Of a stretch of 64,000 nucleotides of DNA, positions 11,842 to 22,524 are shown piece after piece (the stretch's first letter is position 1; each line of letters starts with the position of its first letter). The translations under genes and the position numbers were made by a program. The notes under the pieces are model-generated. The model ran no database searches, was not told the DNA's origin, and saw nothing but the letters and a program-made list of their open reading frames with translations. Origin of the DNA: Rhizophlyctis rosea (Eukaryota; Chytridiomycota; Chytridiomycetes; Rhizophlyctidales; Rhizophlyctidaceae); NCBI GenBank assembly GCA_027596075.1, contig JADGJC010000061.1:104075-168074 (forward strand), given 5' to 3'.

Positions 11842-13309
11842 TCAATCAACCAAAACAAACTCCTCCCCTTCCTCACCAGCAATCTTCCCCTCCCCCTCAC
11901 TATCGGCACCAGCTTCCTCGCATCCCTGCACCTCCGGGATAGGCTTCAACGTCACATCCGATGCGTGTGGAAGGTATGCAAAGCGACGGGAGGAAGTGTG
12001 CCAAAGGATGTCCTTTTCGATGTCGTCTGAGGTGGAGGTGGCGGATTCGATGATTATTTTGCGGGGTGGGGTTGCTTGGGTGCTTTGGGTGGTTGTTTGG
12101 GTGGTCGTGGGGTGGGTGCCGCGGTTGATGGTGGGGTGGAGGGAAGAGGAGGTTGTTTGGGTGGAGGTGGTGATGGTTTGGCGGATGGGAGTGGTTGGGG
12201 GCTTTGGGGGATTTTGGAGGGCGGGGAGACTCATGGCGCGGCGGAGGGGGTTTGTGGTGGTTGTGGTGGATGTTTGGGTGCTTTCGGTTTTCTTGGGTGC
12301 CTCACTCTCGGTTTGAATAGCCGTTGTGGCGGAGATGATGCCAGATCCAGCTTGGAGGGCAACGGTTTTGCGGCGGTTGAAGATAGCATCGAATTGAGAG
12401 GCAAGAGCTTCCTTATTGACATCGTCAACCCATTTGGCGGTGTGTTTGGCGACTTGGGAGTCGAAGCCGTAGAAGGAGACTGGACGGGGTGGGGCGGAGA
12501 AAGCGGCGGAGGAGAAGGCGTCGCTATGGTTGATGATGGCGGATTCGCTGAAAGCTCTTTGGACGGTGATTTCAAAGTCGGAGGTCTCTGCAGCTACAGC
12601 GGTGGGTGCTACTTCCTCGCCCAACAGTAATTCTTCCATCTCCTTCTTCATGAGCTCCCTGAAACCCTCTTCCTCTTCATCCTCGGGCTCAAAGTCATCC
12701 TCATAGCCGTAGGTTTGAGCGGGACGCCCATGCTCGCTTTCCTCACGACCGCAGCCGCAAGTTGTATCACTGGCGGCAGAAGTGAACAGAAGCTCGGAGG
12801 CAATAGGCGCAGAGTTTCTGAATGGTGTGTAAGCCGCAGAGAGGTAGTTATCCTCATCATCAGACGATGTGGACGAGGAGTCTGAGGAGTTGTCTGCGGA
12901 GTACGGGGTGAAGGAAGGGGCTAGGTAAGGAGAGTTGTTGAAAAGAGATGTCAGTCCGCGGGGAGCATCTGTTACATCTGTCAATGTACAGGTTACTTTC
13001 TATAATTCTGTAGTACAGCGTCGCTAGTACGGATACCCACCAATTTCAAGGAGGTCTGCCTCTTGCATCATGGGAGAAACATCTTCCTTCACGAATGACA
13101 ACGACACCGATGCATCTGCAATGGTTACTCCCGCACCAACTGGCACGTTGAAAACATACAGTTCACCAGCAACCTGTTTGAAGGAGATTCTGGTCAGCAC
13201 GTCATTCGCTTCACGGCATTCGACGAGGTACACTCCTCCTCACCTTCACTTCCACCTTCATAGTCATTGCTGGGCTCTCCACGACGCTGTAGTAGGGATC
13301 ACCAATCAT
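11842..13309 (-). CDS. Uncharacterised acidic, Thr-rich protein
   Basis: Three exons on the minus strand (13309-13244, 13173-13041, 12977-11842) give 444 residues with consistent phases; donors are GTGAGG and GTGGGT. I do not recognise the family. The first 65 residues look folded (ELYVFNVPVGAGVTIADA, SLSFVKEDVSPMMQEADLL). The rest is largely disordered: a Ser/Asp stretch (SSDSSSTSSDDEDN), an acidic block (DDFEPEDEEEE) followed by a helical FRELMKKEMEELLL, a conserved-looking patch (FYGFDSQVAKHTAKWVDDV, ASQFDAIFNRRKTVAL) and Thr/Pro-rich C-terminal repeats. The start was chosen as the first in-frame ATG after an upstream TGA; an extra upstream exon (acceptor near 13325) cannot be excluded. 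No function is proposed. Confidence 0.65.
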
Positions 13310-14965
13310 AATTTCTTCCAAGTCCGGCTTGTAAGAGTGATACTCGAAAGGAAGTCAACACAGGGTGTTGAGAGGGCACGTAGGGTATTTCATGTAAACA
13401 TTGCTTTCCTTCGTAAACGAAGGAAGTGATGGCGTGGACCACGAGCACCCAAAAATAGCACACTTCACTATGCCCGTGGCGTGTGGCTGGGTGTAAACAA
13501 AGGGTCCGGATTGGGTAAGCAAGTTCATATCGGTCAAAATTGAAAGAGGTGCCCTGATGAGCCGCCCCGAAAATCATGTAATGTTGCACGATGCTCATTA
13601 GCAAGTCCTATCAAGATGACTGCTGGACCTTCTGTAGGAAAGCGGGGCTACATTTATGAACCTGGCAAACCGGGTTTGGATGCGTGCCATCATTCAGAAT
13701 TCACGAAAATTTTGAGAAATGCATTCCGTGAAATCCTTCCGTATGGTTACAGTACCCCGCTCATTTTTTCAAAGTTGAAAATTTCAGTTAAATGTATGTG
13801 TTTTTGACTACAATGTGGCATCATGCTGATAAGCACCTCGCGCGACGTGATGATAAGCACCCTGCCCCAGTTTTGGGTATCAATAACCTGTATCGATTGC
13901 CCCAACATTGACCGTACGGAATCGCTGAGCTGTAGCTGCGTCTACCTTCCTCTTGGTTGTGAATCGGACGAGATTAACCCAGTAGCTGTTGGTTGTGAGC
14001 TACATCGTTTGCAACTTCGCAAGCTTCGAATGTCAAGAACTTCAGAAGACCCCTGTCGGAGACCCCTGTCGGACCCTCGCGACAACTTACGTCAACATCA
14101 GGTTGAATAAATGTGCGTCAACCAGGATGTGAAATTCCACTTTCTAAAAATAGATAAATGGGCGAGGATCAGGCTGAATAGCGCTGTGCGAGGGCGCCAA
14201 ATGCCCCAAATGCGCGAGCCTGGACACGGGCCAGTCTGGTTGGACAGGTGAATTGTGGCGGCCGTGCCACGTGTTGCCAATGAGTGGATGGTGATGGACA
14301 ATAGCAAACTGGCCCATTCGGTGTGCTATTCAGTGGGAGCTGGATTGCTGGAGCACAATACAATTGACTGGCAGTTCTTCACGTTTCACGGTTCCATTGG
14401 CAATTTGGCATGCAGGGCAGGAACGTGTGTGCCTTGGGAAGGGAAGCATTCATCACAGATAGATAGGATCACACTAGTTTGGTACCACCCACTCACCGTA
14501 GAGTCTGGGACACTTCCTCCTCCACCCTCCCACCCCATTATTCATAGATGTCTGAATAGACTAGAAACGCGCGCGCGGGGGGCGAGAACAGAACAGAACC
14601 TACTACCGGAAAATTGGAACACATGCAACACCTCATTCCCCTGATTCTATCATCATCGCCGTTTCCCACCCATCAACGCGGTCCACGGGCTGTCCGATCT
14701 TACACTCATAAAGTATTCAGGAACACCCGCTAGCTACCGTTTTGTTTTAAAAACTGCTGGGCAGCTCCCACTCCCTCGTCTCGGCGTCCTTTGGTGCACT
14801 TGCCCCTCTATCTAGCTGTTCAGCAAGTGGTGTGACCAGGCCTTATTGTATATAACCTGTTAGTGCGTGAAGGGCTTCGGTGCACCCTATCAGACCTACT
14901 TTCCCTCCTTCGTCCTCGCCCTCTCCTACCCACATCCTCAACCTCCCTCACACACCCGTCCAATC
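13310..14965. other. Intergenic region
   Basis: About 1.65 kb separating divergent genes. It contains a small tandem duplication near 14045-14070 (agacccctgtcgg twice). The open frame at 14255-14644 has no motif or splice context. The right end holds the promoter of the SQD2-like gene. Confidence 0.45.
14849..14855 (+). promoter_or_regulatory. Possible TATA box of the SQD2-like gene
   Basis: TATATAA lies 111 bases before the chosen ATG, a spacing compatible with a fungal TATA element plus 5' UTR. The identification rests on sequence and position only. Confidence 0.3.
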
Positions 14966-16703
14966 ATGTCCGTACTTCCCGAAGAGAACATTGAGGTGCC
15001 AACGAGGTATGTTGACCACAGAAAGCTCTTTGTGTGAGGTTTTGGACCGAGCTCGTTCGACGCGACTGACACACGGTTTGTTTACCATGAACAGTTCCCG
15101 GCACTTGCGCATCTTGGTCGCAACGGAATTCCTCCCACCATATGTGTCTGGTATCGCAAATCGATGCAAAAACTTGATCAAGGGTTATCGTGATGCTGGC
15201 CACACCGTCACCGTTGCTTCGGTTGCCGGAACGGCTTGTGATATGGTCGCTCCCTCCATTCCCAACCCTTACTACATTCAGCAAAGGTATGTATCTTGGC
15301 AGTTGCAGTCATGTACCCACATGAAAAAGTTGTCTGATAAACATACATTTCAATACAGAGCGTTCATATTCCCACCGCTTCTACTCCTCTGGCAACTCTT
15401 GAACTTCACTCAACCCGTCCCATACGATATCGTTCACATCGTCGGTCCTCCCGCTTACCCCTTCGCCATGCTCACACCCCTGTTCAAACTCCGCGGCGTG
15501 TCCATCTACGTCTCATACCACGTTTACTTGGAATACTACTTCGACTTGTACCTCCCCCACTGGTGCCGAATTTGGGTCATTCCGCTCTACCTTATCCTGT
15601 ACTTCTGGCCTCTTGTTTGGCTCGCTGACATGGTCGGCATTCCAAGTGAGACGGCTGATTTCTGCGTATTCAAGTACTCCAAGCGGATCCATTACATGAA
15701 GAGCGGTATCGACACGGATTTGTTTGTTCCGCTCCCGAGGAACAATGCCGCGGTCACAGCGCCCACACCAGTCCGTCCTAGCATCAGCGAGAAGCAACAG
15801 ATGGAGAACGCCCTCCAGATCCTCACCAACGGCAAAGCGGAGAAGGAACGCGAAGCATCTGAGGATTACGCAAGGACTCCGGAAGAGCCTTGCCCTCCTC
15901 ACCCAGACCACGAATCGCACTCCCGCTCCTCCACGCCTCCTCCTCCCCACGATTCCCACGAAGCCGCTCCCGCCTACTCCAAAGACGAACCCGCCACTCC
16001 ATCCCTACCTTCCGCTAACGGCCCCGTCCTTGTTTACGTCGGTCGCCTAGCACCCGAAAAGAACATCGAGTTCCTTGTCGCCTCCATGTCACACCCCAAA
16101 CTCAGCGACACCACCCTCGTCATCGTCGGGGACGGTCCCTGCCGTCCCGCTCTTGAGAAGCTCGCCATCGCCACCGTCGGTGCTGACAACGTCTTCCCCA
16201 CCGGCACCAGCGCCAAGCGCGATCGCCACACCAGCAACTTGTCCGTCCACGTCTCAAGAGGAACCGCCAACTACGGCTCCTCCCTCGGCACCTCAAACTC
16301 CACATCCGCAACAACAGGACCCCGCATCGTCTTCACAGGCATGGTCCTCTCCGAACAAGTCGTCCGCTCTCACTATGCTAAATCATCCATCTTCGTCACC
16401 GCATCGGCATCCGAAACCTTTGGCTTCACAGTTGCGGAGGCCATGGCGTGCGGCACTCCTTCGGTGTGCGTACGATCGGGTGCCTTCCCCAAAGTCTACA
16501 GCATGATTGACGACTGGATGTTCAATGAGGGGGATGTAGAGGCCTACGCCCAATGTGTGCGGGAAGTGTTGGAGCAAGGGGATGGGGCTAGACAACGGGC
16601 AAGACGGATCGCTGTGAGACACTTTAGTGTCAAAATGGCGGTTGGGGATCTTTTGATGGCCTATGAGGAGTGTGTGAACGGCAACGAGAAGAAGGATCTG
16701 TAA
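14966..16703 (+). CDS. GT4 glycosyltransferase, SQD2-like (sulfoquinovosyl- or mannosyltransferase)
   Basis: Three exons (14966-15006, 15095-15286, 15359-16703) give 525 residues. The N-terminal Rossmann domain begins LRILVATEFLPPYVSG and continues NRCKNLIKGYRDAGHTV and YDIVHIVGPPAYPF, closely following the plant SQD2 pattern (YVSG, NR..N.IK, SYH). SQD2 moves sulfoquinovose from UDP-sulfoquinovose to diacylglycerol to make sulfolipid. The C-terminal domain has LVYVGRLAPEKNIEFLV, IVFTGMVLSEQV and the GT4 nucleotide-sugar signature ETFGFTVAEAMACGTPSV (EX7E). Hydrophobic stretches around residues 160-210 (LYLILYFWPLVWL) suggest membrane association. About 100 residues of Ser/Pro/His-rich linker sit between the two domains, unusual for the family. 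The sugar donor cannot be read from sequence, and related mannosyltransferases are an alternative. No SQD1 gene is present in the window. Confidence 0.85.
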
Positions 16704-17913
16704 ATTTTTTGTTCTATTCTTCTGTAGTTTTTTTGTATTTTAGGGAGGACGTGGGGACGACCTTTGATCAAGTTAGTGCTTTGGGGGTGGGAAGGTTGCA
16801 TGGGTTGGCGGAATAGATATAGTTGCCTGGAGGGATAGGCACAAGATAAACAAGTGGGGATATCATGGGCGTTTTTTGAGTGTATTCTGTAGGTTGGGTG
16901 TTTTTTTTGCATGTACCATACTTTTTTCCACTTTTGGCAATATCATCTCTATGCGGGCATTTTCAATGACTGCTGCATGTTGTTTTTCGATTTTTTTTTT
17001 TTTGCAAACGGTGGATGTGCTGATGCAAGGGCTGTTTTTTAACACATTTACGCAACATGTTGAAGCCCAACATGCGGGATAATTGTTTGACTCCACAAGC
17101 ACGTCTGCTTCCCCGAATGCATGTTTGATGATTGATATGAGCATTTCGACACGTGCAGAGAAAGTATGAAGCGCACATCTGTCACTTGCCCTGGTGATGG
17201 GAGGGGAGAGAAAGGCGGGGGAGCTGCGCGATTTTTGCCTTATTTGACCCAAAGGTCAGGACTAGAACACACCCGATTTCATAGTATTGGCACATTCGTA
17301 ATAACAACCTGTTGATACTTAGGAGGCTGTGGTTGTTTATCCTTGACAAGCAAGTCCGGTGTGAATGTGAGAAAGCATAATGGGGATTGGGGAGAGAGGT
17401 GGGAAGAGCTGCGCGATTTGTGCCGAGGTCCCTGACAGGGGGGGCGTCTGCCGCGTTTGAGGCGCAGATGATGATGTTTATGGCTGTGCCTCCACTGCCA
17501 CCTCAAAGTTGGCCCACTCCAGCGTCCGTCCAGGGGTTTTGCTGGACATTTCAGGATGCATGGTGTATTGAATATATTCTCCGTGCTGACTCTGCCAATA
17601 CTGAAATGGTTTTCCCCTGAGCGGCCACTGTCGTCGCGTTCCGCTTGAGTAACACCTTTTGTTTCGTTCTCGAACAACATGTCTTGTCCGTGTTTAGAAA
17701 GCCGTCACTAATTTGGAAGGGGCAATGGCGAGTGATGTCGACAAATGACTCGGCACATATTCACGTTACTATTCTTCGTCCGTACCAGCAAGAGAACAAG
17801 ATAGCGGATGTCTCAGAAGCTGAGAAAAGTACATAAAGCTGGTCGCCCCCTCGGAAGGTCATCTTGAACCATCCTCGGTTTGATCCCACCTCTATTCGCA
17901 TTGACACATAACC
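16704..17913. other. Intergenic region
   Basis: About 1.2 kb with the 3' flank of the SQD2-like gene and the promoter of the LPMO-like gene. A poly-T run lies near 16990-17003. No supported gene. Confidence 0.5.
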
Positions 17914-18885
17914 ATGTTCTCCAAAACCGTCCTCGCCCTAGGTGCCCTCGCTCTCGCCACTGGCGCAGATGCCCACTCTTTCCTCATCAAGGTCGGAAAC
18001 GGGTACCCTCGGAACTTTGAGCAGTTCGACATTGCTGGAGATGGTATGTGTTATTGTGATTATGGCTGAGAGCAAATGAACACATTCACTCAATGCATCT
18101 TTTTCTCCCGTTCAGGATACACTTACCGCCCTGGCGCCGTCCCCGGAGCCTGCGGTCAGCCCAACACTTACTCAAGCAAATACCCGATGGCAACAGCATC
18201 TCCTGGAGCGACTATTCAGTTGACGTGGCCTGCTCGTAACCATGGCCCCGACAACCTTCCTGGTCGCACTGTCGACATCTACTCTAACGGTCAAGTCATT
18301 GGTAAGCGTTCTTTCACACTTGTCAGCCCTTCCCGCTCCAAACTATTCACCAATTCAACTTGACCTTTAGCAACCCTACCATTCTGCCCCGGCGCACCTT
18401 CCGGCAACGATCCCCCTTGCACTGGCTCCTTCAAGCTCAACAGCGGCTCGGGTGTTCAAAGCTACATCTGGTTCTGGGAGTTCAACAAGGGCGAATATTA
18501 CAACACCTGCTTTGAAGTGAACCAAGGGGGTTCCGGAAGCAGCTCTGGCGGAAGCACCGGGGGCAACACCGGCGGAAACACCGGCGGCGCTCAAACTACC
18601 AGGACCACGGCTCAAGCCGCAACGAGGACTACACAGCCAGCTACTAGGCCGACAACCTCCCAGAGCAGCGGCGGCGGCGGTGGTGCAAGTAGCTCGGGCG
18701 GTAACTGCGCTTCCAAATGGGGCCAGTGTGGCGGTCAAGGATGGGTAAGTCTTTTTGTTGAATTTTCATCTAGATGTTTTGGGATGTTAACAACTATCAT
18801 GCATTTGATCCAGACCGGCTCAACTTGTTGCGCAAGTGGGTCGACGTGCAAAGTCTCAAACCCTTACTATTCCCAATGTCTCTAA
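17914..18885 (+). CDS. Secreted LPMO-like protein with C-terminal CBM1
   Basis: Four exons (17914-18043, 18116-18301, 18371-18744, 18814-18885) give 253 residues. A signal peptide of about 20 residues (hydrophobic core LALGALALATGADA) ends directly before HSFLIKVGNG, so the mature protein starts with His, as copper lytic polysaccharide monooxygenases require. A second His sits in LTWPARNHGPDN and an aromatic residue in YIWFWEFN, the positions expected for a histidine brace and axial site. Six or more Cys residues could form disulphides. I cannot assign an AA family. A Gly/Ser/Thr linker follows. The C-terminus is a textbook CBM1 (KWGQCGGQGWTGSTCC to YYSQCL) that binds crystalline cellulose. 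It lies convergent to a GH10 xylanase. CBM1 is certain; the oxygenase call is inference from His-1 and layout. Confidence 0.8.
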
Positions 18886-19435
18886 ATCAATGAGAGGGTT
18901 GACAGGAAGGGGATGGCGCGGAACTGGGTTATGAAGAGGTTTGAACATCACCTATGATTTTGGTAGTATCGTAGGCGTTTTCTGCAGTCTTCTTGTTGTA
19001 TCATATGTAATCAAGTCAAAAGCCGGATCTCTGTCCCGGTCTGAATGTAAAGTCAATGTGAATATGAATCTTAACTCGAAGTTTACGGAGTAAAGACGTT
19101 CAGAAGTCAAGAGGAGGTCAAAGAGCTTTCATTTTGACCACTTGAAAGCTTTTGCTTTTGAGCAGAGTGCTGTGCGGAAAAGAACTTCTGAAAAGACCGG
19201 GCGGTTTCAATTCATTCGTTTTCTGATTGCATTGACATGAAGCCCAAAGATTGACCACTGAAAACCCGCTCTTCAAAGTTACCACTCGAACGTGTAAAAT
19301 TATAATGAAACTCAAAATCTCAAATTCGTATTAGTATCTTTCCAATTCCAATCTCTCTCCAGCGGCTGCTCAACAGCCGTACATTATACATCTAATCATA
19401 GTCAAACTCTTTCGGAAGAAAACTATCTACCCAAC
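18886..19435. other. Intergenic region between convergent secreted-enzyme genes
   Basis: Shared 3' flank of the LPMO-like gene and the xylanase. No gene or clear structure is seen. Confidence 0.5.
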
Positions 19436-22400
19436 CTACAAGCAAAGCGAGATATCGTTTGTCAACTTCTCGCACGTGTATGGCTTAGGGCAGCAGGTGT
19501 TGCCCTTCCATGTCCTTCCACCGCATTGGTCCAGACGAGTGTTGGGGCATGCGGGTGTTGGGCTGGTCTTTGTTGTAGTGGTCTTCTTGGTGGTGGTTGT
19601 GGTGGTGGGCTTCTTTGTGGTTGTGGTGGTTTTCTTGGTAGTGGTTGTAGTAGTCGTCTTCTTAGTGGTGGTCGTGGTAGTGGTCTTCTTTGTGGTTGTG
19701 GTAGTTGTGGTCCTTTTCGTGGTGGTGGTTGGGACGGTCGTCGTCTTTGTGGTTGTAGTTGTGGTGGTGGGAGGACGGACAATGCTAGTGGTGGTGGTAG
19801 TAGTAGTAGTGGTAGGAACGGTGGTAGTGGTGGTGGTAGGAACAGCAGTGGTGGTGGTAGTTGTAGTAGTCGGCTCGGTCGTAGGGACAATGGTGGTGGT
19901 CGTAGTGGTAGGAGCCTCTGTGGGTTCTTCGGTAGTGGTCGTGGTGGTGGGAGCTTCGATAGTGGTGCTAGTTATGGGAGCCTCAGTGGTGGTAGAGGTA
20001 GTAGTGGACTCGGTAGTAGTGGTTGAGGTGGTAGCAGCAACACCAGACTATAGAACATCCCAGCATCAGTCATGCAGACTTCCACACGTTACAGAACACG
20101 ATCCAAAAACTTTCAAGCATGCTCACCGCACTCAAGTAAATGTTGGACAAGTAAATGTCCTGCTCACCAGTCGTGTGACTCATGAACGAGACACGATCGT
20201 AGTTGTTGAATCCATCAAGGTCGACCTTGCACTGGGTGAAAGCGGTGACCGTAATGGATCCCGGGCAGAACGTCTCGAGCTTAACCACGGAGCCCTCAGT
20301 AGAGCCAACGTCCAAACGAATACTCCAGTTGGGCTTGTCAGCAGCAACGGAGAAGATCAACGCCTTGTAGCCACCGAAAGCGCTGCCCTTCAAGCTGAGA
20401 CCACCATACGCTGTAGCATTGCCCTTCAAGACCGCACTTTGGCCGTTGACGCCGGGGAGGTCTTTGTTGGCAAAGTCAATGACGGTGTTCCAGCTCCAGT
20501 TTTGCCATGAAGATTGGAGGGTGCCGTCATAGACGACGCTGTCCGCAGATTGGGTTGGAAGGGGAGAACGAGTCGTCGTAGTAGTGGTGGTAGGTGCAAC
20601 AGTTTCCGTCAAGGTGGTGACGGCGCCGGGAACAGTGATGGTCTGAGGGTCGAGAGTGATGGTGACATCACCGCAACCAGAGGTCTGAGTTGTAGTAGGT
20701 GCGGCAGTGGTGGTAGTGGGCGAGGTACCGGCGGATTCGGCAAGGTAGACGTCAGACAAGTAAAGAGTTTGGTTGACGGCGTTGTGGGACATGAAGGCGA
20801 CAAGGTCCCATTTGTGGGTGCCGAGAGTGGTCAAATCAACTTGACAGTGAGTGAACGCGTCAACGCTAATGGCGTCAGGGCAGATCTTTGCCAACGGTTG
20901 AAGGTCAGAAGTGTATGTCTCAGCGCTGGATTCGAAGCGGACACTGTAGTTGGGGTTCTGGCCAGCGATGTAGAAGGAGAAGATGGTTTTGTTGGCGAAA
21001 GCAGCTTCAGTGCCCTTCAAATTGAGACCACCATATTCGCCAGTGACGGCTTTGATGGCGTACTGTCCGACAACGGGCGTGGGAGGACCGGGCCAGAAGG
21101 TGTTCAGCTCAGCCATGTTCCAACTCCCTATTGATTTCGGTGTAAGCAGCTACAAAAGGCTTCTCACAGAAGAAGATTGTAACTCACAATTCTGCCATCC
21201 GGGTTCCAATCCCGACCCAACGTGAATGTCAACTTCGCCAGTGGGAGTAGGAGTTGGGGTGCCCGTGGTGGTGGTAGTAGGCGCAGGAGTTCCGCCCAAC
21301 GCCAAAACAATACCATCATGAGCCGGCTTCCGGTTGTAGTTCTTATCCCAGGGCAACGCATCACCTTCGCCGGGGAAAGTGGTGGGGATCCAAGAGTATC
21401 TGTCAGTGAAACCCCAAATGGTAACACCCACACAGCCTGGAGTGTTCAAGCAAGCGCCAAACGTCGCTTGGTAGTCAGACTTTTGTTGCTGCAAGTCAGC
21501 GGAACTGAGAGGAGTGGAGCCACGGATGTCCACTTCCGTTAGAGCAACTTCGACACCGAGGGAGGTGAACTTCTTCAAATTGACTTCCAAATCTGCTGCT
21601 GGGACACCGCCGACGATCAAGTGGGATTGCGATCCGACACCATCGATGGGGACACCATCGGCTTTGAGTTTCTTCACGAGATTGTACATAGCGTTGGCCT
21701 TGGCGCCTAAAACAGATAATGTTAGTACCGGACACGATTCATTGATCATGTCATGATGATGAAGCTTACCAGCATAGTCAAGGTTGTAGTCGTTGATGTA
21801 GAGCTTGACATCTGGGTCAGCGGCGCGTGCAGCACGGAAAGCAATAGCAACAAAATCTTCTCCCAAAGTGTTGTAGAAAACAGATGACCGCCAAGTACCA
21901 TCCTCGTTGAATACTTCGTTGACCACATCCTTGATGGACACGGATTCAGGTCAGACCCAAGTCCTCTCAATTAACACGGACCGGGAGTTACTTACCCAGT
22001 GAAGGAGCTGTCCCTTGTAATGAGTAACAAGGTTTGTAACGTGGCTTTGGATAGCAGCAGTCAAGGTGTCCTTCGTCCAGGTCCCGGTGGAGACCCATGA
22101 CGGCAATTGCGAATGCCAAACCAAGGTGTGACCACGAACGGTCATGTTGCGCGCCTTTGCAAAGTTGAGAATCTCATCACCCTTGCTGTAACTGAACGTG
22201 CCCTGCGATGGCTCAGTTGCATCCCATTTCATGCCGTTTCCGGGAGTGGTGGTGTGGAACTGTTCGCCAATGATTTTCGCGAAGGTGGGGTCTATTGTGT
22301 GCATACGTGCAGCGATGGCGGATGGTTAAACTTGACGATTGCAACGAGATGGTTGCCAACCTGCGATCTCAAGAATGGGAAAACTCACCAACAATTTCAC

Positions 22401-22524
22401 CGTTGTCGCAAGCAGCACCGATGTAGATACCCTTTGCCGCAGCGAGGCTCTTCAACGTGTCCTGAGCCAAAGCCGATTGGGCCAGGACCGCTGCAGCGGT
22501 TAGTGCGTATGGAGCGAACTTCAT
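19436..22524 (-). CDS. GH10 endo-1,4-beta-xylanase with two beta-sandwich modules and CBM1
   Basis: Six exons on the minus strand (22524-22389, 22291-21996, 21929-21770, 21706-21188, 21127-20127, 20047-19436) give 907 residues. Order: signal peptide (KFAPYALTAAAVLAQSALA); GH10 catalytic domain to about residue 345, with GNGMKWDATEP, VRGHTLVWHSQLP, the acid/base Glu in DVVNEVF and the nucleophile Glu in ALTEVDIRG; a short Thr/Pro linker; two tandem related modules of about 140 residues, each starting with the motif GWQNWSWN or SWQNWSWN and ending in YLSDVYL or YLSNIYL; then an extremely Thr-rich linker with Lys-Lys breaks; and a CBM1 (DQCGGRTWKGNTCC) at the C-terminus. The enzyme cleaves xylan outside the cell. 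The repeated modules look like carbohydrate-binding beta-sandwiches, but I cannot name the family. Thr/Lys repeats make an antisense valine-rich frame that is not a gene. Confidence 0.95.

Noticed and set aside
14255..14644. 129-residue open frame before the SQD2-like gene
   Set aside because: No motif, no splice sites, and composition like the surrounding intergenic DNA.
19476..20510. 344-residue valine-rich plus-strand frame
   Set aside because: It is the complement of the Thr-rich linker and modules of the GH10 xylanase, whose exons, signal peptide and CBM1 fit the other strand.
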